DNA from: an uncultured Desulfobacter sp.
Lineage (GTDB): Bacteria > Desulfobacterota > Desulfobacteria > Desulfobacterales > Desulfobacteraceae
NCBI RefSeq assembly: GCF_963666145.1
Contig: NZ_OY762614.1
Location: forward strand, 62,001 to 126,000
Direction: 5' to 3'
Length of the DNA stretch: 64,000 nucleotides
Numbering within the stretch: position 1 is the stretch's first letter; every line of letters begins with the position of its first letter. The notes under the pieces were generated by a model. That model made no database searches and was not told the DNA's origin. It worked only from the letters and a program-made list of their open reading frames with translations. Below, in pieces: positions 15,645-24,426 of the stretch. Made by a program: the position numbers and the translations under genes.

Positions 15645-18119
15645 CTATTTCAAAGGCTCAATGCCCCAGATATCCCGGGCATACTCCCTGACAGCCCGGT
15701 CGCTGGAAAATTTTCCCATATTTGCCGTATTCAAAATGGAAGTCCGGGTCCACTGCTCCTGATCCAGATACAGTGCCCGGACCTTTTCCTGGGCCTGGAT
15801 AAACGCACGGTAATCAGCCAGGACCAAATAGTGATCCCCATGGGCCATCAATGAATCCCAGATGGGCAGAAAAAGATTGGGTTCCCCCGGGATAAAATGA
15901 TTCAGCCGGACCATATCCAGTGTGGTTTTAAGATCTTCATCGTTGTTGTAATAGTCCCAGGGATTGTAGCCCTGAGCTTTTTTCTTTTCCACCTCCTTGG
16001 CGGTCAGGCCGAAAATAAAAATATTGTCTTCACCCACCTCTTCCATGATCTCAATATTGGCTCCGTCAAGGGTGCCGATGGTCAGCGCCCCGTTCAAGGC
16101 AAATTTCATGTTGCCCGTCCCCGAGGCTTCAAGGCCTGCCGTTGAAATCTGCTCGGACAGATCGGTTGCGGGTATGATTTTTTCAGCCTGGGACACACAA
16201 TAGTTGGGCAGAAAAACGACCTTAAGTGTGTGATTCACGTCCAGATCATTGTTTACAACGTACGCAACGGAATTGATCAGCTTGATGATCAGTTTTGCCT
16301 GGACATAGGCAGGTGCGGCCTTGCCGCCGAAAATAACCGTCCTTGGCACCATCTCTTTGTCCGGATCTTTTTTGATCCGGTTATACAAGGTGATGACATG
16401 GAAAATATTTAAAAGCTGACGTTTGTATTCGTGAATCCGCTTAACATGAACATCAAACAGCGTATCAGGGCTGACATCCATGTCCACCTTGCGCTTGATA
16501 TATTTTACCAGACGCTCTTTGTTCGCAAATTTTACCTGCCGCCATTTTTCACGAAATTCCGGGTTATCTGCATGGGGAATAAGCATTTTAAGCTGGTCAA
16601 GATCGGTGATCCAGTCCGGCCCAATGGTTTCGGTGATCAGCGCCGACAAGGCAGGATTGGCCTGGAGCACCCAGCGCCGGGGGGTGACGCCGTTGGTGAC
16701 ATTGATGATTTTCCCGGGGAAAATAATGTTAAAATCCTTAAACAGCTTATCTTTGATAATCCTGGAATGCAGTGCGGCCACGCCGTTGACGGTGTGGCTG
16801 CCCACAATGGCCAGATGGGCCATGCGCACCCGTTGTTCCGGGCCGTCCTCTATAATTGATACCCGGCGCAACAGGTCGGGGTTGCCCGGATACAGCTTTT
16901 CCACCACCCTCAAAAATCGCCCGTTTATCTCATAGATGATCTCCATGTGACGGGGCAGCAGTTTTGAAATAATACGGACCGGCCAGGTTTCCAATGCTTC
17001 GGGAAGCACCGTGTGGTTGGTGTAGGCAAAGGTTTTTACTGAAATGTCCCAGGCGCAGTTCCATTCAAGGTCTTCTTCATCCATGAGCAGACGCATCAAC
17101 TCGGCAATGGCAATGGCAGGATGGGTGTCGTTGAGCTGAACCGCAACCCGATCCGGCAACAACTTGAAATCGGGGTTGTGTTTTTTAAACCGGCGCAAAA
17201 TGTCCTGGAATGTGGCCGCCACAAGGAAATACTGCTGTTTGAGGCGAAGTTCCTTGCCCACCTCTTTTTCATCACTGGGGTAAAGCACTTTGGAAATATT
17301 TTCCGTGAGCACCTTGCTCTCCATGGCGCCGATATAATCGCCCTGGTTGAATTCCTGCAAAGAGAAATCCTCGGTGGACATGGCCGCCCACAGCCGCATG
17401 TTGTTCACATTCTGGGTCCCGTAGCCCGGAATAAGAATATCGCAGGCCATGGCATTAATGTTCTGGGTATCCACCCAGCGGTAACATTGCGTGCCCTCAC
17501 TATTTTTATATGGTTCGGATCTGCCGTAAAACTGAACTTTGGACAAAAAACCCCGGCGCTTGAATTCCCAGGGGGTGCCCCAGCGCACCCAATTATCGCA
17601 TTGCTCAACCTGATACCCGTTGACAATGGTTTGATAAAAGATACCGTAATCGTACATGATACCATAGCCGTAGCCCGGGATATTTAAAGACGCCATGGAG
17701 TCCATGTAACACGATGCAAGCCGTCCCAGTCCGCCGTTGCCAAGGCCTGCATCCCACTCCTGCTCTTCAATCTCTTCCAGGGTAAACCCGGTCTCTTCCA
17801 GGGTCTTTTCGCACGCTTCGTTCAGCTGCATATTGGTCACATAGTTCATTAAAAATCGGCCGGGCAAAAACTCAAGGGAGAGGTAATAGACCCGTTTCGC
17901 GCTTCTATCGTAAAAAGAGCGCTGGGAGTTGAGCCAGCGTTTCACCAGCCTGTCCCGAACACTATATGCAAGTCCTTTATAATAGGTGTCTTTTCTATGG
18001 GGATAAAAGTCATTCCCCAGGGTGGTCATGATGTGATGTTTGATATCTTCGCTAAGGTCTGTTGCGGGTTGGTCATTGGTTTCCGGAGATTTGCCGGGAT
18101 AACGTCTTTGGCTTTCCAT
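15645..18119 (-). CDS. glgP: glycogen/starch phosphorylase
   Basis: A PLP-dependent glycosyltransferase of family GT35, about 824 residues, releasing glucose-1-phosphate from glycogen or maltodextrin in the cytoplasm. Recognisable stretches include SVRDRLVKRWL, YYLSLEFLPGRFL, the catalytic-site NGGLGRLASCYMDS, VQLNDTHPAIAIAELMR, NVTNGVTPRRW, RIHEYKRQLLN and the PLP-lysine motif EASGTGNMKF. Length is typical. The ATG at 18119 is preferred over the GTG at 18134 because ggggaag lies 7 bases ahead. The PstS-like and kinase genes follow on the same strand; phosphate is a substrate of this enzyme, so co-regulation is plausible but not shown. Confidence 0.97.
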   Translation of the reverse strand: MESQRRYPGKSPETNDQPATDLSEDIKHHIMTTLGNDFYPHRKDTYYKGLAYSVRDRLVKRWLNSQRSFYDRSAKRVYYLSLEFLPGRFLMNYVTNMQLNEACEKTLEETGFTLEEIEEQEWDAGLGNGGLGRLASCYMDSMASLNIPGYGYGIMYDYGIFYQTIVNGYQVEQCDNWVRWGTPWEFKRRGFLSKVQFYGRSEPYKNSEGTQCYRWVDTQNINAMACDILIPGYGTQNVNNMRLWAAMSTEDFSLQEFNQGDYIGAMESKVLTENISKVLYPSDEKEVGKELRLKQQYFLVAATFQDILRRFKKHNPDFKLLPDRVAVQLNDTHPAIAIAELMRLLMDEEDLEWNCAWDISVKTFAYTNHTVLPEALETWPVRIISKLLPRHMEIIYEINGRFLRVVEKLYPGNPDLLRRVSIIEDGPEQRVRMAHLAIVGSHTVNGVAALHSRIIKDKLFKDFNIIFPGKIINVTNGVTPRRWVLQANPALSALITETIGPDWITDLDQLKMLIPHADNPEFREKWRQVKFANKERLVKYIKRKVDMDVSPDTLFDVHVKRIHEYKRQLLNIFHVITLYNRIKKDPDKEMVPRTVIFGGKAAPAYVQAKLIIKLINSVAYVVNNDLDVNHTLKVVFLPNYCVSQAEKIIPATDLSEQISTAGLEASGTGNMKFALNGALTIGTLDGANIEIMEEVGEDNIFIFGLTAKEVEKKKAQGYNPWDYYNNDEDLKTTLDMVRLNHFIPGEPNLFLPIWDSLMAHGDHYLVLADYRAFIQAQEKVRALYLDQEQWTRTSILNTANMGKFSSDRAVREYARDIWGIEPLK

Positions 18120-18335
18120 GATACACTTCCCCACTTAAACGGTTATTTTTATCGTAAAAAAAGAGTGGTCGAAATTTGTTGCGGGTTGAGCTTACGATGC
18201 CCAAAAAATCAAGCCAACCCATGACTGTTATAAGATTGTGAACTATTTTGTTAACTTACATAAATTCTGAATGGATATCAATGGATAATTCGTATGGTTG
18301 CAGGGGAATCGCATTTATGTTGAAAAGGTTATCGG

Positions 18336-18357
18336 GATCCCGGTCGCTACCGGGATC
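18336..18357. repeat. short perfect hairpin between glgP and dsbC-like genes
   Basis: GATCCCGGT and ACCGGGATC pair perfectly around the loop CGCT. It lies downstream of the DsbC-like gene on the minus strand and could end its transcript, but no clear U tract follows. The words ACCGGGATC recur inside the 3' end of the DsbC-like gene (near 18469), so it may be a short repeat. Confidence 0.4.
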
Positions 18358-18423
18358 GAAAATAATGGACATTTCGATTCCGATAGCGAAGTTAAAATAG
18401 CCGGAAAATGTCGTGCATCAAAC

Positions 18424-19293
18424 CTATTCGTCCTGGGACTTTTTGCAGCCGCCGCTTTTCTCGCCGATACCGGGATCCAACCCCAGGTGCTCGCGTACGC
18501 TGCAGATATCATTGCCCTCCACCACCCAGGCACCATCCTGAGCCACCACCAGGGGCACAAAAGAGATATCTGCCTTGTTGAGCAGGTCAAAGGTTTTATT
18601 TATGCGCTGGTCTGCGGTTTCGCACCCTTTTGCGGCATCATCCTTTTTCAAGGTTTTATAGGCACCATAGCCCAGGTGTTCACAGATGACATGGGCGGTC
18701 ATGGTTTTACTCTTTTCTCCCAGAACCGGATAGATGACCACTTTCAAGGCAAGGCCCGTTTCCGCAGCAACTTCTTCCAGGCCGTCAAGAAGGGCTTTGC
18801 AATGGCCGCAGGCAGGATCGGAAATCACGTAGACAAACTTTTCCGATGATCCCCCCGGCGCAAACTGCAAAGAGACCAATTCTGCCAGCTCTGCAACATG
18901 GGTCTTAAAAAAGGCTTTGCGCATCTCAACCGCCTCGGCTTCTTTTGCTTTGGCTCTTTTTCGCTCCGCGTCGGCAACCTCGGACAGGCTTGCCATGGTT
19001 TTGCGGGTGATGGATATACCGTTTTTATACATCGGACCTGCCACAACGAAATCCTTGCCTGCATATACCGGGGCAAGTCCGCCATCAAGGGAAAGCACGG
19101 CTTCGCAAAGCGCGCCCTGCTCTTTTTTATATACCAGTTTTGCATTTTTGGGTACCGGCACCTGGGACTGTAACCACGCCACCGTAACATGGTCGCAAAC
19201 CGATGCGGTCCGGCCCAATGAAGCACTGCCTAAAAGTACAAAAATTCCCAGCACAACAACAGCACCCCTTGAGAAACACGATTTGGGTATCAT
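18424..19293 (-). CDS. DsbC/DsbG-like periplasmic thiol-disulfide protein
   Basis: A 289-residue exported protein. An N-terminal signal peptide (RGAVVVLGIFVLLGSASLG) is followed by an N-terminal domain, a charged helix (about residues 105-130), and a thioredoxin-like domain with the redox motif CGHC in VYVISDPACGHCKALLDGL. The cis-proline region is SFVPLVV. This arrangement matches DsbC-type disulfide isomerases, which repair mispaired cysteines in the periplasm. It has extra cysteines (for example near residues 33 and 63, and at the C-terminal GGCKK). The aaggag ribosome site is rather far (16 bases) from the ATG, so the exact start is uncertain. It sits alone between glgP and the LOG-family gene. 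Confidence 0.78.
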   Translation of the reverse strand: MIPKSCFSRGAVVVLGIFVLLGSASLGRTASVCDHVTVAWLQSQVPVPKNAKLVYKKEQGALCEAVLSLDGGLAPVYAGKDFVVAGPMYKNGISITRKTMASLSEVADAERKRAKAKEAEAVEMRKAFFKTHVAELAELVSLQFAPGGSSEKFVYVISDPACGHCKALLDGLEEVAAETGLALKVVIYPVLGEKSKTMTAHVICEHLGYGAYKTLKKDDAAKGCETADQRINKTFDLLNKADISFVPLVVAQDGAWVVEGNDICSVREHLGLDPGIGEKSGGCKKSQDE

Positions 19294-19390
19294 AATCTTA
19301 ACTTATTACTCCTTATCATTTACCGCCATTTAAGCGTTCTTTTAACCATTCGCCATTAAAAAATTTTATAATTCTATACTATTAATGAAC

Positions 19391-21523
19391 TCACAACGTT
19401 GATGACAAACGTGGGCTGGGGGTACTAAATACCTCCACATTTTCCATGTGCAAAAAGGAGTGCCGAATCCTTGCCGACTTGATCCTTGCCTTTTCCACGC
19501 TTGGGACGGGTATTTTATTTTTCTTGTACCAGCGGTCGGGGTCTGACAAAAACTCAATCACATGGGTTTCTGCCTGGTCTGCATTTTTACACGATTTCAC
19601 AAGGTGGGGCGTAAATGCCGGCCCATATTGTTTCTCTGCAATTTTCTGGGTCTGCTTTCTGGCATCTTCCCATAAATTGTCCGGGTCCAGAAGAATAATG
19701 GGAGCCAGGGGATTTTCATGGATTTTCATGGATGTGATGGTGATGCTCAACTCCTCGGCACTGCCGTATCCGCCTGTATTGATCACGGGCAGATTGCTCA
19801 GCTTTTGAAGGTGGTCCTGGCGGGACAGGCGCAGGCCTTCATTATACTTTATCAATCCGTCACAGGTGGTTAAAGAGGCCTGGTTCTCCCCTTCCAGCTC
19901 AATGGCGATGCCCACGCTCATGATATTGTGCCGGCGGGCCAGGTCGTTGGCTTCTTTCATCAGCCCCGGGCCGCCGCCATGGACAATGCCCATTTCATCG
20001 CCTAAACGCAGGGCAAGGCGGTTGATCAAATCAATGGTCAACCGGTTATCCGCCGCCTTGGTATGCGACCCGTAAAAGGCAAACCAGAATCGTACCCGGT
20101 CAAAACGCTCCCAATCATCGGGTTCCATGAAGCATCCGTGGTAAAAAGAATAAAGCTTATCGATCACAGGATCATACCGCATGAACTCGCACCGATCCTG
20201 CCCGGCATGGGACAACGTGATCATGTGCCGGATATCGTCATCAGCGAAACTGGGATTTTCCGCATTGATCAGAAAGGTTCGCAACCCGGTTCTTCGCAAG
20301 GCATCCACCACATCGCGCTCCGGAAAATGTCGGCCGATGAAGACCCGTGAATTGACCCCGCCCAGAACGGACAGCTTGCCAAGGGTTTCTTTAAGCCTGT
20401 CACCGATACTTTTGGGAATAGAAGGTTCATGGCGGCGTTGGGTGCTTTTTGCCAAACAGTTTTTAATAATCTCCAACTGGGCCTCGCTTTTGGGGTCCAG
20501 GGCCCGGGGCACCTGGATAAAATTGCCCTTATTCAGGATAAGCCCCATGGCATCGTCATCCAGAATCTCGAACAGGTTGGAGACCTCGGCATGGGTGAGC
20601 AGATCGCACAACCGGTAGCCTTCCTGTACCCTTGCCTTTTCCAGGGGGACGGTCAAGGGATTGTGGCTTCTGAAGAACCGAACGCGGATACGGATATCAC
20701 TTAAGGGGACCGGGGTTTTACCCAGATGGAACAGTTCCACCTGCCGGTTCCGGAAGGTGCGGAAAGGATCCAGAACCCTTGCAGGCAGATGGATAATATT
20801 CTCTTTTTCCGGTGTGACCACAGCATCAATGATCCCGTAAATGTCCCCCAACGAGATCTTGACAGCCCCCACAAAAAGCGCGCCGGGATTGAGGATGGTT
20901 TTGGCGGGATCCATGGGCACCATAGATCGAATGGCATTTAAGGCACTTCGGCCCTTTTTGATGACAGCGCCGATACTCGATCGAATCATGGCAGCCGGTT
21001 CAAAACAATATTGGAAAGACGAGAGTGCCACCTCAATATAATCGCAACTTTGTCCGGTGACAGGATCAACTTCCTGACAGATGTCAAACCCTTCATAGTA
21101 GCCCTTGCCCACCCGGTTGCCCACAAAAAGCCGTTTGTGCAGATAATGGCGGACATCCCGGATGCGCAACTCAGGGTCCATGACCACCAGCCGGCCGATC
21201 TCATCCCCGGTCTCGAACAAATCCAGTGCATTGTTTAAAAGGGGATTCAAATTTCGGATCATACCGGCGAGCAAAATTCTGGATCCGTCAATCTCCGGCG
21301 TGGGTGCAGGGTCACCGGGCATGTGGGTATCTGTGAGCAGGCCGATCTGGGCATTGCCGCTTCTTCCGGAAAAAAACCAGGGTTTGCCTTCTTTTAAAGC
21401 GGATACAATGTAATCCGATACCTTGGGGAACAAAAACCGTGCATCCGCCTGCGCTTCCCCGGAGGATCTAACTGCAATGGTATCAATATATCCGTCCGGA
21501 CTGACTATCTGGGGTATATCCAT
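19391..21523 (-). CDS. large LOG-family Rossmann protein (possible nucleotide 5'-monophosphate nucleosidase)
   Basis: A 710-residue protein. The C-terminal third (about 470-650) is a LOG/lysine decarboxylase-like Rossmann domain: FAFYGSHTKA, the conserved MGIVHGGGPGLMKEAN, a glycine motif TGGYGSAEELSITITSMK in place of the usual PGGxGTxxE, and LLDPDNLWED. LOG proteins cleave ribose phosphate from nucleotides (cytokinin activation in plants, PpnN in E. coli). The glutamate of the motif is kept. The N-terminal 450 residues contain no domain I recognise and are longer than the PpnN extension. No neighbour suggests a role. The start follows taagg. Function of the full protein is uncertain. Confidence 0.75.
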   Translation of the reverse strand: MDIPQIVSPDGYIDTIAVRSSGEAQADARFLFPKVSDYIVSALKEGKPWFFSGRSGNAQIGLLTDTHMPGDPAPTPEIDGSRILLAGMIRNLNPLLNNALDLFETGDEIGRLVVMDPELRIRDVRHYLHKRLFVGNRVGKGYYEGFDICQEVDPVTGQSCDYIEVALSSFQYCFEPAAMIRSSIGAVIKKGRSALNAIRSMVPMDPAKTILNPGALFVGAVKISLGDIYGIIDAVVTPEKENIIHLPARVLDPFRTFRNRQVELFHLGKTPVPLSDIRIRVRFFRSHNPLTVPLEKARVQEGYRLCDLLTHAEVSNLFEILDDDAMGLILNKGNFIQVPRALDPKSEAQLEIIKNCLAKSTQRRHEPSIPKSIGDRLKETLGKLSVLGGVNSRVFIGRHFPERDVVDALRRTGLRTFLINAENPSFADDDIRHMITLSHAGQDRCEFMRYDPVIDKLYSFYHGCFMEPDDWERFDRVRFWFAFYGSHTKAADNRLTIDLINRLALRLGDEMGIVHGGGPGLMKEANDLARRHNIMSVGIAIELEGENQASLTTCDGLIKYNEGLRLSRQDHLQKLSNLPVINTGGYGSAEELSITITSMKIHENPLAPIILLDPDNLWEDARKQTQKIAEKQYGPAFTPHLVKSCKNADQAETHVIEFLSDPDRWYKKNKIPVPSVEKARIKSARIRHSFLHMENVEVFSTPSPRLSSTL

Positions 21524-21845
21524 GAGAAACCTTAAATTTCAAGTGAATCTGTGCAAAAAAAAGTTGAACAATCAAATGGAAAAGCATAAAACCGGGCCAC
21601 GTGTACGTCAAGAAAAAATACGTCTGGCAATACGTTGCAAATAATTGAACCTGGCCGCGGCCTGTCTATAAATTTGCTTTTTACGGCTTCACACGCTTTT
21701 CGGTTTCAAAAAGTATTGCCGCCGGCGGTATTTTGGATTTTCTTGATTTGGATCAAGGATTTAACGCTGTGTTTCAGGCATATCTATTTTGCCGAAATTA
21801 TAACAAAACTGCCATACAAAAAAAATTTTCCTGGAAGGAGTGCTT
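21524..21845. other. divergent promoter region, LOG gene and sulfite reductase-like gene
   Basis: A 322-base spacer between divergent genes with no convincing coding frame. Its main feature is the FNR-type palindrome listed at 21743. Sequence between 21600 and 21730 is mixed and holds no hairpin that I trust. Confidence 0.5.
21743..21756. promoter_or_regulatory. FNR/CRP-family operator, perfect TTGAT-N4-ATCAA
   Basis: TTGATTTGGATCAA is an exact match to the FNR consensus palindrome. It lies 90 bases before the start codon of the sulfite reductase-like gene. In sulfate reducers the related regulator HcpR uses similar TTGAC-N4-GTCAA sites, so the exact regulator is open. Confidence 0.65.
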
Positions 21846-22640
21846 ATGAAATGGGGCAGCCGGGCTGAAAAAGAGTTATCAAAGGTTCCGTTTTTTGTCA
21901 GAAAAAAAGTTCAGAAACGGGTGGAAAAAGAGGCTGCGGAACGTGGAAAAACAATGGTGTCACTGGATGATGTTCATGCCTCACGCAAACGGTTTTTATC
22001 CAGCATGGCATCCCAGATTAAAGGATATCAGCTTGAGGCCTGTTTCAGCCAGGGGAATTGCCCAAACAGCTGCGTTGAAAAAGATACGTTGACGCCGCGG
22101 CTTGAAACCCTGATTATTTCAGAAGACATTTTGGGATTTTTACAAAAAAGCGTTACTGGAGAACTCAGATTCCACCATGAACTTCGAATCAGTATTTCCC
22201 ATTGCCCCAACGGCTGTTCCCAGCCACAGATAAAGGATATAGGCATTATTGCGGCCATCTATCCCGGCACCCAAGACGCTTTGTGCAGCGGGTGCATGGC
22301 CTGTGTTGATGTTTGCAAGGAAAGGGCCGTTACCCTGTCCGATGCCCCATTCCCCTTTATCGACTCCCGGGCCTGTCTTGGCTGCGGTGCGTGCGTTTCA
22401 GCCTGCCCCACGGGCAGTATTCTGTCCAAAGAAAAGGGATACCGGGTGCAGCTTGGCGGTCGGTTAGGCCGTCATCCCAGGCTTGGCCGGGAGCTGCCCG
22501 GTATTTTCACCGAAGATCAGGTCATTGACATCGTCGGAACCTGCCTGGCCTATTACAAAAAGCACAGCCGGGCAGGTCAAAGATTTTCCACCCTGCTGGG
22601 TGACGGGGAGATTCCCCGGGAGATTTTCCAGTCGGTTTAA
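21846..22640 (+). CDS. short assimilatory-type sulfite reductase-like protein with ferredoxin domain
   Basis: A 264-residue iron-sulfur protein. The N-terminal 45 residues (WGSRAEKELSKVPFFVRKKV...) resemble the PCP_red domain. Next come both halves of a siroheme-[4Fe-4S] signature: C-x5-C in ACFSQGNC and C-x3-C in HCPNGC, the latter followed by SQPQI as in sulfite/nitrite reductases. Then two ferredoxin-type cluster motifs, CSGCMACVDVC and CLGCGACVSACP. The classical N-terminal repeat of full-size sulfite reductase is missing, so this is like the small low-spin assimilatory sulfite reductase known from Desulfovibrio. The ATG follows tggaaggag. A perfect FNR box lies upstream. An alternative role is an electron-transfer protein. 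Confidence 0.8.
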   Translation: MKWGSRAEKELSKVPFFVRKKVQKRVEKEAAERGKTMVSLDDVHASRKRFLSSMASQIKGYQLEACFSQGNCPNSCVEKDTLTPRLETLIISEDILGFLQKSVTGELRFHHELRISISHCPNGCSQPQIKDIGIIAAIYPGTQDALCSGCMACVDVCKERAVTLSDAPFPFIDSRACLGCGACVSACPTGSILSKEKGYRVQLGGRLGRHPRLGRELPGIFTEDQVIDIVGTCLAYYKKHSRAGQRFSTLLGDGEIPREIFQSV

Positions 22641-22675
22641 CGGCATGAGTTTGTGTTCCCCGCAGGGCTGTTTCA

Positions 22676-22996
22676 TCAGATCGGCGGGGCAATGGTGACG
22701 AGAATCCGCATTTTGGTATCCGCCATTACGCCGTGGGGTTCCCGGATTTCTGAAATCAGAATATCCCCCTTATCGGCCACAATTTTTGTATCATTCTCCC
22801 CCAAAAACCATCCTTTGCCTTCAAGCACCTGAATGGACAATTCCCCGTCCAAATCATGGGAGTGCACCGGAAAAATCACACCGGCATCAAGATTAAAATT
22901 GATGATTTTTAAAAATTCAGAGGTTTGAACTAAAAAGAATCTCTTCATCGCTCCGGGGTCAAACGAGTTGGTTTCTGTAAGCTTCAAAACTTTCAT
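22676..22996 (-). CDS. cupin-domain protein
   Basis: A 106-residue single-domain cupin. The first motif is degenerate but visible (FPVHSHDLDGELSIQVLEGKG, with two histidines and a glutamate as possible metal ligands), and the second is GDILISEIREPHGV. Such proteins bind a metal or small molecule and act as sensors or simple enzymes. A strong ribosome site (gaaagga) precedes the ATG. The gene is convergent with the sulfite reductase-like gene and has an FNR-like site 83 bases upstream of its start, at a distance close to that of its neighbour, suggesting shared redox control. Confidence 0.8.
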   Translation of the reverse strand: MKVLKLTETNSFDPGAMKRFFLVQTSEFLKIINFNLDAGVIFPVHSHDLDGELSIQVLEGKGWFLGENDTKIVADKGDILISEIREPHGVMADTKMRILVTIAPPI

Positions 22997-23078
22997 GGCA
23001 TTTTCCTTTCATGTTTATTACCCACTGCCTATGTTGTCTTTACTGAATTATTTTTATCAGAAACATTGGGCCGTTTCA

Positions 23079-23092
23079 TTGACATAGATCAA
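23079..23092. promoter_or_regulatory. FNR/HcpR-like operator TTGAC-N4-ATCAA
   Basis: TTGACATAGATCAA, one mismatch from a perfect palindrome, intermediate between the FNR (TTGAT) and HcpR (TTGAC) half-sites. It lies 83-96 bases upstream of the cupin start on the minus strand. Confidence 0.55.
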
Positions 23093-23100
23093 ATTCTTGA

Positions 23101-23244
23101 ATTTCTGATTTAACTTGTTTACAGAATCCGCATGGGTATGACGTGATGGATACATACCGCCGGGCTTTCGGAAGAGGCGGCAATATCAGCCTGGTGGTCA
23201 AGGCATTGGGAATTGTCCGGAATACCTTTTACGCCAAACTATAA
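23101..23244 (+). pseudogene. remnant of a Fis-type HTH regulator C-terminus
   Basis: An open stretch ends at a TAA at 23242-23244 and reads ...YRRAFGRGGNISLVVKALGIVRNTFYAKL. This is close to the C-terminal Fis-type helix-turn-helix of sigma-54 activators (GNxSxAAxxLGIsRxTLYrKL). Nothing upstream in frame encodes the AAA+ or receiver domain; a stop at 23098 bounds it. It therefore looks like the tail of a deleted NtrC-type regulator at the edge of an AT-rich island. A short expressed peptide from the ATG at 23146 is possible but there is no ribosome site. Confidence 0.5.
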
Positions 23245-23689
23245 AAATTCAATCTGTTATAGTTTTGCCGAAAGGGAAACCGTAGCCTGTGTTGTTGAAT
23301 ATATCTATGGTCTGTATTGACCAATTTTCCTGAACCACAAGATCTTGAGGTTGGCTTTAGTTCGAAAAAATACTGGCTAATACAATTATTGCGGGGTTTT
23401 GTTTTTCTATATTTTTCACCTCTTGAGTGCGGTACGTGTAGACATTTATTAATGTATAAAATATATTCTGGTGGCATTTCCCGCCTTCTATATTCACCAA
23501 TTTAAAAAAACACCCTTTTAACACAAAAAATATCCAAAAATTTCGTTTATTAACAATATGTTGACACAAATATTGCGGTTTGATAAACGAAGATCATTCG
23601 TTTTTCTGAAATTAAATCTCAAAGTATTGGAGGGATGCCAAACGCCCTATTCCAAAAAATCTATTAGTTATCATAGAAGGAGAAATCTC
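23245..23689. other. AT-rich leader of the lipoprotein genes
   Basis: No supported gene. The base composition falls sharply from here to about 24.8 kb. A promoter candidate for the lipoprotein genes is TTGACA at 23561-23566 with GATAAA at 23582-23587 (15-base spacing), about 100 bases before the start codon at 23690. Confidence 0.4.
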
Positions 23690-23902
23690 ATGAGAAATGA
23701 AGATTCAAAATCAGGCTTAACTGTATTCAGATTCTTAATTATGCTGGTTGGGGTATTTGTTATTAGCTCTGTTACTTCCTGTGATAATGGGCCATCGCCA
23801 ATTTTAGGCATGCTATATAAACTATATATTAAATTAAATACTTACCTTTACAGGTTTACCAAAATAATAAAAATCACACAACAAGAGGAGAACCTAATAT
23901 GA
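23690..23902 (+). CDS. small putative lipoprotein, 70 residues
   Basis: A small protein I do not recognise. From the ATG at 23690, after a good aaggag ribosome site, it has a basic N-terminus, a hydrophobic segment (VFRFLIMLVGVFVIS) and a likely lipobox VTSC, giving a mature peptide of about 40 residues rich in Lys, Tyr and Ile. Its stop overlaps the ATG of the ankyrin gene (ATGA), so the two are co-translated. Codon use is AT-rich compared with flanking genes, supporting recent acquisition. The function is unknown; co-transcription with a surface ankyrin protein could suggest an immunity or anchor role, but that is speculation. Confidence 0.55.
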   Translation: MRNEDSKSGLTVFRFLIMLVGVFVISSVTSCDNGPSPILGMLYKLYIKLNTYLYRFTKIIKITQQEENLI

Positions 23903-24426
23903 GATTATTATTGTTATCTATTTTAATTTTGACTTCTTTAGCCGCATGCCAGCAACGCAATATTTATTATTCTGTTTCAACTCATAATAGCGCAGAGGTC
24001 ATGAGCTATATTGAAAAAGGAACACCGGTAGATGCAAAAGACAAATACGGAAACACCCCACTGCTGTTGGCAGTACAATATGCAAATTACGATATAACAA
24101 CATATCTTATAGAAAAAGGCGCTGATATTCACGCAATAAACAACGAAGGAATGACAACATTGCACTGTGCATGCTATAGCAATAGCCTGTTATTAGCAAA
24201 ATTATTTATCGATAAGCAAGTGAGCGTAAATACGCAAAATAAAGATGGGTGGACAGCTTTGAATTATGCCTCCTATTATGGCAACGCGAGAATAGTGAAA
24301 CTATTGATTGATAAAAACGCTGATGTTAACCTACCAAACAAGGATGGAAAAACGCCACTCTCATATGCCAAGAAATACAAATACAAAGATATAGAAACGT
24401 TACTCAAAACGCATGGAGCAATATAG
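23899..24426 (+). CDS. ankyrin-repeat lipoprotein
   Basis: A 175-residue exported protein. The signal sequence RLLLLSILILTSLAAC ends in a lipobox with the acceptor cysteine near residue 17. About four ankyrin repeats follow, seen as DKYGNTPLLLAVQYANYDI, NEGMTTLHCACYSNSLL, KDGWTALNYASYYGNARI and KDGKTPLSYAKKYKYKDI, each ending in a VKLLI-like helix. Ankyrin repeats bind proteins; as a lipoprotein this one would face the periplasm or the surface. It is strongly AT-rich and follows a small lipoprotein in a two-gene unit. Similar periplasmic ankyrin proteins are sometimes paired with toxins or catalase, neither of which is here. Confidence 0.85.
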   Translation: MRLLLLSILILTSLAACQQRNIYYSVSTHNSAEVMSYIEKGTPVDAKDKYGNTPLLLAVQYANYDITTYLIEKGADIHAINNEGMTTLHCACYSNSLLLAKLFIDKQVSVNTQNKDGWTALNYASYYGNARIVKLLIDKNADVNLPNKDGKTPLSYAKKYKYKDIETLLKTHGAI

